A stretch of 64,000 nt of DNA from Mansonella perstans. Its lineage: Eukaryota > Nematoda > Chromadorea > Rhabditida > Onchocercidae. The position numbers and the translations under genes are program-made. Shown here one piece after another: positions 25,224-35,114 of the stretch (position 1 is its first letter; the number at the start of each line of letters is the position of its first letter). The DNA lies in assembly GCA_037074765.1 (NCBI GenBank), contig JBAMDO010000016.1, positions 1-64,000 of the forward strand, in the 5' to 3' direction. The notes beneath the pieces are model-generated. The model saw nothing but the letters and a program-made list of their open reading frames with translations, was not told where the DNA came from and searched no databases.

Positions 25224-25224
25224 G

Positions 25225-27924
25225 ATGATTCAAAAAATTCAACGGAATTTATGGCGACAAGCGCGCCGTAAAATGCGACCCTCACGAGCCTATGCTGATG
25301 CACAACTTCGGTCGAATGAACGGCGCTGTATCATTGAAGATGAAATTATCGCTCGAATTGATATCGCACATTTACCTGCTAATCGTCCAACGGAGGATTA
25401 TTATGCAGCTGCAAAATGTCTTTCATCGAAAGCATTCTTGTTTGGTAATTTCTTTGAAATCTTTTTGAAATGCAAAAAGTTCGAGAAATCAATGAGAAAA
25501 AATAGTACAGAAAATGAATGTCTGTTACTGATTTCGAATCGAATAAAGAACTGAATTAAGTGAAAGGCTTTTTCTGAAAAAAAGGATTTTTGCAACTTTC
25601 ATTTAATCACTCGGAAATTATCATTATAAATTTTATTTTATAAATAGGCAATCCTTCAGTGAGTTTAGTTTGAATTCGGTAAATCTAGAATTTATGTCGA
25701 ACTTTTTAGGTGTATTCGATGGACATGGTGGTGATGCATGCAGCCATTATATTTCGACACGGCTATTTGATTACATATCTGCTTCTATGTTGCAACAACA
25801 TTCTGTCACTGATTTACCCATTAAAGATAGATTACATTGGTTTTTCACAAATGGCGATTTACTCGATGAAATATATAGGTTCGAAACTTCCCTTAGTTAT
25901 TTCTTTTCACTTTCTTTCTTGTTCCTTTTAAACCGCCATTACTTTTGAATTTGACGGTTTTTGCGATATAAATTGCTGGGAGCGAATTTGGAAAACATTT
26001 AGATTTTGAAACCATTTTTAGTCTTCCCGATTGAGAGGTAGAATTTTTAATGTATGGAAGAAATATTTCGGTGAAAGAAAAATTTTGCTGTTTTAGAGAA
26101 AATCATTTAAAAAACATCGAAAATTTTCGCAAAGAAGCATTGGATGACTCGGAAATAACAACAATAAGAAAGGCTCTAGAATTCTCTTTTTCTGCATGTG
26201 ACAATGACTTATCCGCTAATGCAATGAATGAAAGATATAGTGAGTTGTCAAAGTGAGTTAAATTTTAAATCTTTCAATTCGACTGGATTCATTGAAAAGG
26301 TTTCATGTGTTTTTTGCATCGTGTGATGATAAACATTAGGGTGATGGCTGTAGTATATGTTTGCAACTAAAGTTTTTTTGGAAATGAAACTTAAATGATT
26401 TCGAAATTTTGTTTTACAATTTATGAAATAGAATGAAGTTTCAAGAAATGTTCAGTTTAATTTTGAAAATTCTTCGAAGAGAATTATTAAAGGCAATATG
26501 CTAAAATCGTGATGGCAGGCTCCTGTGCAGTTGTAGCTCACATTCATGGTGTAAATTTGCATGTGGCAAATGTGGGTGATAGTACCGCAGTGCTGGGGTT
26601 GCACAACCAAGGTGTTATCTCAGCCATGCCACTTTCGAAGTCGCACTGTGTTGATAATATTGATGAGGTTAGCCGCTTCTGTTTTTTGCTGCCTCCAATT
26701 TAAAACTTGACGGGATCAAAAGAACTGTTTTAATAGAATTTCTAAAAAAGATGAGAATTTTTATTCTACCAAAAATGGTTCCAAGACTTAGAAGTGAAAG
26801 TTCGACTTGTAGTTCTAGTCAACTAACCTGATCACATTCTTTTTTTTAACACATCCTTTTTGCTAGATAAATCTTTTGGCATATAATAAATCATCATAAC
26901 TCACTTTAAATATAAGTAATTCAGTTTATTATACTTCATTTATTCGCTTACAGGATATTCCATTTTTAGGTACATCGAATTCGAGACGCTCATCCACCAA
27001 GTGAAACAAACAATGTAATAGTCGCTGGTCGGCTTTTTGGTGAACTATGTCCTTTCAGAGCATTTGGTGATGTTAGATACAAATGGTCAACTAAGTTGCA
27101 AAAAGAGATACTTGGTGCCAAGAGTCATTCTCTGCCATATGGAATGGACTCACCACCGTATCTTACCTCTGTGCCAGAAGTAAATATAGCACATGAATTC
27201 ATGTTATGTAATAAGCAAAAGACAAGGAAAATATCTCTACATTATGTAACTTTTACCAGCGAATTATTTAAAGTAAGATTTGAACCATCGAAAATGTAAA
27301 TTCCTTTTTCCTCAGATATTCCTGATTTTACAGGTATTGTATCATAAATTGACTCCTAATGATCACTTTATGGTGCTTGCTACGGATGGTCTTTGGGAAT
27401 GCCTTGATCCTCACACAGTGGTGCAGCTAGTATTTGATCATACTCTGCGTATGCAACCATATACATCTTTGGCAGGAATTACATTGGCTCAGGTGCTCAA
27501 ATTTCATTTACTTCACGTATTATTTTTTTTTACCTAAATATTGAATTTGCTGAGTTACTCATGTCTTTCCGGATTGCTGTTTCCCCGATTGAATGAGATT
27601 AAAAGTGATGGACTTTGTAGAATATATTGTTAGATTATATGTTGATGGTTTAATTCGAATAATATCCTTAAGTAATTTCATTCTGGGTAACAGTCGCATG
27701 GAACAAGTAAGAAACCGTTGGATGAAAACAGCGCTACTCATTTACTTCGACATGCTTTGGGTGGCCAAGGCGAAATTTCGACTCAGTATTTGCGACTGTT
27801 CGAAATGCTGCAGTTACCATCTAATGTAGCACGTAGATATAGAGATGATATCACTATTATTGTTATACATTTCAACCAAAAATACCTTGATCTTCCGGAA
27901 ACTCCTGAAGATTCAGAGATCTAA
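25225..27924 (+). CDS. PDP1: Pyruvate dehydrogenase phosphatase catalytic subunit (PP2C family)
   Basis: Mitochondrial Mg/Mn-dependent phosphatase that dephosphorylates and activates the E1 subunit of pyruvate dehydrogenase. Seven exons (25225-25444, 25710-25878, 26097-26252, 26493-26667, 26970-27179, 27334-27492, 27694-27924) give 439 residues (human about 537). The N-terminus is Arg-rich (MIQKIQRNLWRQARRKMRPS), as expected for import. PP2C landmarks: LPANRPTEDYYAAA, GVFDGHGGDACSHY with metal-binding Asp near 77, HGVNLHVANVGDSTAVLG, FRAFGDVRYKW, DSPPYLTSVPE, FMVLATDGLWECL and YRDDITIIVIHFN; all metal-binding acidic positions expected for the family are present. FRAFGDVRYKW and the ATHLLRHALGG segment point to PDP rather than other PP2Cs. 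A seven-codon upstream frame precedes the start. Confidence 0.93.
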
Positions 27925-28972
27925 TATAGAACTTCATAATTTAGATGGAAATATATACTTAAGGTTGATTTCATTCTTTACTTTGATTGGTATTTCTTTC
28001 CAAAGTTTTGTTTATCAGCTCAGCTGTCGTTCTACTGCACTTTGAAACTTTTTTCGCTTTAATTGCGGTATTGGTGTAAATCAAACGGTTTTGTTTTTAT
28101 TTTCTTATGATAAACTGCTATTTGTTTGATGAAAGTATGACAAAGTGATATTTTCCCATTGTTGCAGCAAATGAACTTCACATAAACCTCTTCTACTTTG
28201 AAATTTACAAAGTTTCTAATTCATTTGAAATTTACAAAATTTTTTTAAGTCATAAAATTCTAAAACTGTAATGTCTTCAGTTTACAGAATGTTATGCCTT
28301 TGACTTCACGTCTTTCTTCTTTATGTTCTCCGTAAATATATGAGTTTATACATGGGTTTTTTCAGTGTCTCTACTTCTGTGTCCTTTTTTATAGTGACGG
28401 TGATACTATAAGAATGAAAGTAATTGCTCTTTTTTTTCGAACCACCATAATTGTTTGAACTATTTACACTGTATACATTGTAATTGTGCTATTCATTTTC
28501 ACTTCACTTATATCTTTACTATGCCAACAAAATCATTAAAGAATGATTTTAAAGGATCGGAGAAAGAAGTCAGGTAATCATAGTGTTCGATATTTTAACC
28601 GATTTCGGTGTTTTTTTCATGCTTTTTAATTATTTCAAGTTATAACTTTAACATCACTTTCATGTATGCTCTTGACGTCCGCTTAATTTATATGTTGACT
28701 TTAATTTTTCCTTAATTGTGCATTATTTCAAATTTTGAGTCATTTTGCAGACATTGTTCATTTTTATAAATTTTATTAATCATGCACTCATTTCTTTATT
28801 CTGCTGCAAACAGTACGTTGAGAGCATTGATCTTGTTATTAAAAAACATATTTGCAAATTAGAAAGAGTCTGTTACATCAAATTTCAAAACTGAGAGTCA
28901 TGAAGAAAGCGCGTACAAGGGCTAAATGTAATATCCAGAGCTGGAATAATTTAGCCTTAATTATTTTGTTGA
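27925..28972. other. Convergent intergenic region, no feature seen
   Basis: About 1 kb between the stop codons of PDP (+) and the SS18-like gene (-). It is T-rich, with no conserved open frame or clear repeat. Confidence 0.5.
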
Positions 28973-29752
28973 TTAGAGTTCAGGTCTTGCCTCGTGACCT
29001 CCTTTTTCATATTGTCGTTCTGCAATGAAAATCTGGAAATTAATTATGCTACCTCTGCCACACATATAGCGATGTAGTTGGATGGTTTTAATTAGAAATT
29101 TTAGAAATCAAAGAATTTTGAAGAATAAATCAGAAGAACAAACATTTTAGGATGGTACCTGTTGAATAAGCTCTTGTTGAATGCTAGCATCTGCTAATGA
29201 AGCGAGGTAGACAAGATTTCGATGTAAAAGTTGCTGGTATTGTAGAGCATCATTTGCTCTGAAACGAAAAAGATTCTTACTAATAAATCCTTCCAGTAAC
29301 TTTAGATTTGTCTTCTGTCTCCAATAACCTTACTATTAATGCACGAATGATCGGTAAGCATTACTGAATAAATAATCAAAGATAGAGAAGAACTACGAAC
29401 GATCCTCATGGATTTACGAAATGCCTCCCTAAAATACTTTCCTAATTTGCTAAATAAATTAGAATGACCAAAACATCTGCCTGATTTGCAACAAAATTAT
29501 CATTAGCATCAGCTTTATCAAATATCCTAGTCTTCAACACATATTTATCAGAGTCAATAACTTTATGAAGAGAAATGTTAAAGAGATTAATCTTTTAAGA
29601 TCTTGACCAAACCTTCCCATGTTCTGATATCGTACGATAACTCTAATCAGTTGACCATTCTCATCCAACATTTTCTGAATTGTAGCTTTGTCCGGTCTCG
29701 CTCCAATCTGTGCGCTTCCCGCAAATGCTAATGACATTTTCCCTATAGTCAT
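28973..29752 (-). CDS. Short SSXT-domain (SS18-like) protein
   Basis: The SSXT domain of SS18 family proteins is their N-terminal part, which docks onto BAF/SWI-SNF chromatin remodelling complexes. Exons 29613-29752, 29159-29258 and 28973-29032 join to 99 residues. Domain landmarks are KATIQKMLDENGQLIRVIV (about 23-41), QNMGRANDALQYQQLLHRNL and VYLASLADASIQQ, matching the animal family closely. After the domain only 20 residues follow (IFIAERQYEKGGHEARPEL), so the Gln/Pro/Gly/Tyr-rich activation region of vertebrate SS18 is absent. The acceptor tttcaag three bases before the ATG fits trans-splicing. NDUFS4 lies 804 bases upstream on the same strand. An unseen extra 3' exon cannot be fully excluded, but the last exon ends in a clean stop. 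Confidence 0.85.
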
Positions 29753-30556
29753 TCTCTTGAAATAAAAAAGTCGCTGAACTGTATTTATGAGTAATGTTTC
29801 AGTTTAAATAACGAAAATTTTGGAAGCTATTATATTCTACTAATTCCATTCCTTACAAACTTTTTCTTCGGCTAATTCTTAAAATCAATTTCAAAAGATG
29901 GCACATCGCTAGTATCTTCCAAAATATTTAAATGTATTTTTATCATTTATCATTGATGACAGTTTATATTTTACTAGTATACTGACGGGGATGTCAAAGC
30001 GCAAAATAGCAAACTAAATTTATATCACAAACCCATCTTTCATCTAACTAATCCAATTAACTGTTAACTATTTATACACCAAATTTTGGTTTAATTCGAT
30101 CTCTTTTTTTTCTATTTTAAACTGACAACTGGAATAATAAATTCTGGTTTAATAACCATAGTCAACATATAAATGCGGCGAAATTAAACATAATGAAAGC
30201 TTTATTTGTACAGAATATTTCAGAAGCGAGTGTTAAGTTGCATTTCTTTAAAATATATTTTAAAACTAAAACCAGCGTCCTTTCGAATTAAATGGGCCCA
30301 AGAACGATCGTTCTTTTATAATCAATCCGCGAAAGTCTGCCGTAATTTAACATGACATTACTAATACAAATCATATGCATTGTTTAAATGTTGACACGAT
30401 AGGAAAGATACTAACTTGACTATTAGCAGCGCAGAAACTATAATATCATCAGTTTAGAAAAATCAGAAAGCACCAAGAATGAAATATAGCAATAAAGATC
30501 CAATGGTTTGATGTAATCGAACTTGACCCGATCTATAAGTGACTGTCGTGTACATA
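29753..30556. other. Intergenic, no feature seen
   Basis: About 0.8 kb between NDUFS4 and the SS18-like gene, which run in the same direction. No conserved frame or repeat is visible. Confidence 0.5.
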
Positions 30557-31769
30557 TTACTTACTAGTAACTCTCGTTCGTTTATTCCATGAAAAATTTT
30601 CTGCATAACTTTTCGGCTTAATTATTCGTTCATTTGGTTCGATCACTTCATAATTTAAACTGTTCTTTTCACAGTATCTAATAGCATCTTCCTTTGATGC
30701 AAAATCCATAGCCATAGAGATATTACTTAATGGATCACCCCTGCAATCAAGTATTTATTATTCATGATTTAATATTCATAATTGCTTTTTCAATAAGCCC
30801 TTAACCTGTTATCAATAATATGTGAAAGGAATCTTTTAGTACTCCAGAACAATGAAAAAAGCTTAGCCTATCAAACTACATATTTCGCTACAAGATTATC
30901 ATTAATTTTAACCCTTCTGTATAAATAATAATAAATGGTTTCAGATTTAGAGATAAGACAAAATTTTGCACAATCTACTGATTTTTCATATTTTACCAAA
31001 AATTTTTTAATTTTATGAAATCTCTATTGTCTCCATTAAAATCTCATCCTAAATCATTAATAACCTAAGGGTGCAAAGCTTACATGGCTGCATGCAAAAC
31101 CATAAAACCATAAAGTCATAAATTCAATCATGAAATTTGAATCACAATTCCTTGCAATACGAGGAAAAAATTCACAGTAGTAATTAAGTTTAAGAGAAAA
31201 TCTCATCTCACCATTTGAGGAGGCAAGAAGACTTTTGCAAGATTAAAATGCTATAACAACAATAATAATTCAATAATATTACTTACGTGCTAGACCAGCC
31301 AATCAATGAATTCTCCCATCTTTCCCGATTATCCAGCTCAATTTTCCACGTTTTGGTGCATGCCCAGCCTGACTGAGTAGCCGTACGTGCCGGTCGATAT
31401 ATACGTACTCGACGACTGCGTAAAAAATCCAGAGGTACACCAGCAAGATCGGCTGCTTCCTATAATAATCTTCAGTTCATAACTTCCTCTATATCACTGA
31501 TATTACTTCCTACTCGCAGAAACCAAATCTCGTGATCAGAATTCGCTTTTATTATGCTCCTATTCTACAGTACTTTGACCTAGAAATAAACAAACCTCTC
31601 GCATTTTATCCGAAACTTCAATCTTTGTTGGTACATGTGATGAGTTCAGGCCATCAGTCGATTTTCGGATAACTGTTGAAATCGAATAATGAACACGTGA
31701 ACCAGAAGCAATATTTACAAAGCAACGAATTCCAGATGCACACATGTTAACTGTACGTGTGGATAACAT
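30557..31769 (-). CDS. NDUFS4: NADH dehydrogenase (complex I) Fe-S protein 4
   Basis: 18-kDa accessory subunit of respiratory complex I, needed for assembly and stability of the N module in the mitochondrial inner membrane. Exons 31596-31769, 31287-31459 and 30557-30740 join in frame to 176 residues (human 175). The first 35 or so residues are basic and hydroxylated (MLSTRTVNMCASGIRCF), as in a presequence. Conserved core: RVRIYRPARTATQSG, KTWKIELDNRERWENSLIGW, STGDPLSNISMAMDFASKED, and C-terminal KPKSYAENFSWNKRTRV. The start is the first ATG (31769) after a possible acceptor (gttgtag). The bacterial pyrF fragment starts about 145 bases upstream, in the opposite direction, so it sits in the presumed promoter region. 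Confidence 0.95.
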
Positions 31770-31913
31770 TTCCGTATGAAAACTACAACATATATTACGA
31801 AACAATAATACATCAATAATTTGTATAACCTTATAGTTAGAAAATGCACTAAATGATCCATCTTTCCTGATAAACTGAGAGAGTTATAAAAAAATTATGC
31901 AAACAGGTGCACG

Positions 31914-32050
31914 ATGAACTTAATTATATATGCACTGGACACACAAGATTTAAATGAAGCTGTATCTTTAGCTAATGCTTCACGTAGTAAGATTGGTATG
32001 GTGAAACTTGGATTAGAATTTCTTGTTGCTCATGGTCCTTCTGAAGTCAG
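31914..32050 (+). pseudogene. pyrF: 5' fragment of bacterial orotidine 5'-phosphate decarboxylase gene, Wolbachia-type
   Basis: The ATG at 31914 opens IIYALDTQDLNEAVSLA, then SKIGMVKLGLEFLVAHGPSE and VREL. This is the N-terminus of the bacterial class of OMP decarboxylase: ALD holds the first active-site Asp and VKLGLE the substrate-contacting Lys. The eukaryotic UMP synthase domain reads differently, so the origin is bacterial. Only about 46 codons are recognisable, where a complete enzyme has about 230 residues; the remaining two thirds are missing and the frame runs into a minisatellite built from its own sequence. A lateral insertion from the Wolbachia endosymbiont is the likely source (inference). 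No enzyme activity is possible. Confidence 0.8.
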
Positions 32051-32407
32051 AGAGTTGCTTCTTATCTTACTCATGGTCCTTTTCTGGAGTGAGAGAGTTG
32101 CTTCTTATCTTGCTCATGGTCCTTCTGGAGTGAGAGAAGTTACTGCTTATCTTGCTCATGGTCCTAGTAGAGAGAGAGAAGTTGCTTCTTATCTTGCTCA
32201 TGGTTCTTCTAGAGAGAGAGAAGTTACTTCTTATCTTGCTCATGGTCCTTCTGGAGTGAAAGAAGTTACTGCTTATCTTGCTCATGGTCCTAGTAGAGAG
32301 AGAGAGAAGTTGCTTCTTATCTTGCTCATGGTCCTTCTGGAGTGAAAGAAGTTACTGCTTATCTTGCTCATGGTCCTTCTGGAGCGAGAGAAGTTGCTTC
32401 TTATTTT
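32022..32407 (+). repeat. 42-bp minisatellite derived from the pyrF fragment
   Basis: About nine consecutive units, mostly 42 bp, each containing ttgctcatggtcc and gtgagagaag or close variants. The first unit is the pyrF coding sequence for VAHGPSEVREL itself; later units code for YLAHGPSGVREV-like peptides in one frame. Variants alternate (ttgcttct versus ttactgct starts; ccttctggagtg versus cctagtagagag middles), suggesting higher-order duplication. The frame stays open from the pyrF ATG through eight units to a stop near 32345, after length changes of 43 and 44 bp in some units shift phase. The array ends abruptly in T-rich DNA. Expression is unknown. Confidence 0.9.
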
Positions 32408-32780
32408 TTTATCTATTTACATCTTATCCATTCATTCATCCTATCCATTTACAACATATGCCTTCTGATATCTCCTACAGAAATTTAGAAAAGTTGTAGT
32501 ACCAATACCAACTTATTTCCAAGGTTAAAGTAAATGACCATTTGCTGATCTTTTCCAAAAAAGTTGAACCATCGCTACAAACTTAGAATCCTTATTTTCC
32601 CGCACAATTTTCTACCTCTAGCCTTCCTACTCCTCCCATCGATCATCCTGCAATTAAACTGAAACTACTGTTATACTATATTTAACGGGTTAATGTGCGG
32701 CTCATTAGATCTCGACTAAGTTACTGTTCTCTATGTCGTTTATTTAAATTAGTTCAATTAAAATCTTTAATTTTCATGGA
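32408..32780. other. Intergenic between minisatellite and FCF1
   Basis: T/C-rich after the array, then ordinary AT-rich DNA up to a splice acceptor (tataattttcag, ending about 32782) that probably marks the FCF1 mRNA 5' end. No other feature is seen. Confidence 0.45.
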
Positions 32781-32842
32781 TATAATTTTCAGAATAGTAA
32801 ACGATTGATTAAACTTTCAAGTACAGTGAGAAACAAGAAAAC

Positions 32843-34664
32843 ATGGTATGTTACTATTTATTGATAAATATTACTTACTGATAAATATTGATAAATATTA
32901 AATAAAGTAAGAGAATAAATTACATTGTGTTATTTAAATGTTAACTTCTTTTGCATTATTTTTTTAATATTTTTGAATCGAAATGATTTATTTGATTCAT
33001 TTATTTTAATGATTCATTCATTCAGACTTATCACATATATGTGCATCAATTACCTTTTGAATTGTTTTAGGGTAAAATCAATAAAACTCAGAAATTTGCT
33101 ACGAGGCTGGCAAAAATGATCAAACCAACAGATTCTCGAATGTTTGTCTATTTAACTGTTTAAAAAATTGCTTTTGTTACATGATTTTATAAATCAAAAT
33201 TGTTATTTTGGTGTAAGAATTACTGGGTCGCATAAGCTTAATAATAATTCATTACACTGAAACATGTTTCTGGAATCTTTATCTCTGAATATTGGATATA
33301 AGTTAGGCTGCTATCACTGTAATGGAACAGAAGATAGGCGCTTCCAAACCATGATTGGATATTTAATTACATATACGGTAACCGAAAAAAGGCTAGCGAA
33401 TATTAAGTGATTCAAGTCAATAATGATTAATTGGAGGTAAATATAGTAGTTTGTTTTCTAGTGAACTTGCTGTCGATTGGATTCAATCCAGTAATGCTGA
33501 GAGAATTTTATAGATAACTGAAGCTCTGTCCTTTAGATAGGTTAAGAGTAGCTCATTGTTAAGATCATAATTCCCAGCATGATATGCATGCTTGTTAATG
33601 TTAGGAAGAAATGATTTAACAAAGTAGTTGTAAATGGTTACTTATTTTCAGTAAAGAAAGTGATCGTATTATCAAGAAGAAAAATAAGGACGACAAGCAG
33701 GCGTTGAAAATTGTGGAAGTGTACGTTATGCTTTCTTTTTTTTAATTTTCATTTTCCAGTTTTTCGCACTTTATTTTTAATTTATTCATGTCTGTTCCGT
33801 AATTTCTAGGCCTCAAGTATCAACAGCAATGTTCTTAAAATACAACACTCAACTTGGACCACCATATCATATAATTATCGACACGAATTTCGTCAATTTC
33901 TCTATTAAATATAGGATTGATATTATGCAAGGATTTATGGATTGTTTATATGCAAAAAGTTTGTTACATAGTAAAATTACATTTCCCGAAGTAATTTCTC
34001 GGAAGCTAAAAGTTTGATTCACATTTTTAATAGCTTGGATTTGCAGCCATACCATACGTAACGGACTGTGTTTTGGGCGAACTGGAAAAGCTTGGACAAC
34101 GATGCAAAGTTGCGCTTAAAATTATTAAGGATAATAGATTCAAACGTTTGTCATGCTCTCATAAAGGAATTTATGCCGATGACTGCATAGTGCAAAGGGT
34201 TACGCAGGTATGTTTAATATTTCCTTTTTTCCATCAGTAACAGGAAATATTCTTCAGACAACAAGAGAAGCGCAGAAATCGCAGATTTATATTTCTGTTT
34301 TATAATTTTTTGATCATTAACAGAAATGGAAAATCATTGTTCCTATCAAATTCGTCCAAAATCTGCTATGCTGTTATGATGCATACCGAGAATATCATAT
34401 AAAAAATGTTTGCAAATTTAAGTAATCAGTAATTCCCGGAAAAAGAAATTTTGCTGAAAATTGTTTCTACCAAAGTCTGTATCTTTCTAATTTCATATTC
34501 AATGTTTGTCTTTATTTTAGCATAAATGTTATATCGTTGCCACCTGTGACAAGGATTTGAAACGACGGATTCGTAAGATTCCAGGTGTTCCCATTCTATA
34601 TATTAGACAACATCGATTCTCAATAGAACGTATGCCTGATGCATACGGCGCTCCCGTGAACTAA
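32843..34664 (+). CDS. FCF1: rRNA-processing protein FCF1 (UTP24), PIN-domain endonuclease
   Basis: Nucleolar PIN-domain nuclease of the SSU processome that cleaves pre-18S rRNA at early sites. Six exons (32843-32845, 33071-33141, 33652-33720, 33810-33958, 34047-34207, 34521-34664) give 198 residues, the same length as human FCF1. The first coding exon holds only the ATG, followed by a strong donor (ATG|gtatgt), and exon 2 resumes with [11 protein letters not shown]. The PIN domain reads [20 protein letters not shown] with the catalytic Asp at 72, [15 protein letters not shown]-like [19 protein letters not shown], and [19 protein letters not shown]; all acidic active-site positions are kept. 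The C-terminus [12 protein letters not shown] matches the family. It converges on the syntrophin gene. Confidence 0.95.
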
Positions 34665-35114
34665 TATCTCGTGATTTCGCAATATTCTGAGTGAAAGAAG
34701 TTACTATCTGTTGCTAGAAAATTTGGTGAAAGTATACTGCAAACTGCACAGCAAGTATTACTCCTATTAGAGAGTAATATTACTGAAATTGTTCAATTTT
34801 AATATACTCTGTTTCCAATGTTACTGTATTCCTGGGCTCTTGATTCCTTCTTCACTCAGACCAATTCTTACCACATTTCTTGTCATATTTTGTGCTAAAT
34901 AAAAAATGCTATATCAAGAGACAGTTACAACTCTTTCTTCATGAATAGAGTAAAATATAAAAATTTTAAATTAATAAAGAGTGACAAAAATATTTTAAAA
35001 GCAAGAAAAAAACATGACCAGACAGTACAATATTTAATACTAATAAGTTATATTATTAAGTAACAAAGACTTCAGCTTTACAGTCAAGCTTATATATCGT
35101 TGCCATAATACATA
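34665..35114. other. Convergent intergenic region, no feature seen
   Basis: About 450 bases between the stop codons of FCF1 and syntrophin, AT-rich, with no structure noticed. Confidence 0.5.

Noticed and set aside
31914..32345. The 143-residue open frame as an active gene
   Set aside because: Two thirds of the enzyme is missing and the rest is tandem repeat. An expressed repeat peptide is possible but unsupported, so it is listed as pseudogene plus repeat.
32022..32407. Repeat array considered as a CRISPR array
   Set aside because: Units are contiguous with no spacers, derive from a coding sequence, and lie in eukaryotic DNA without cas genes.
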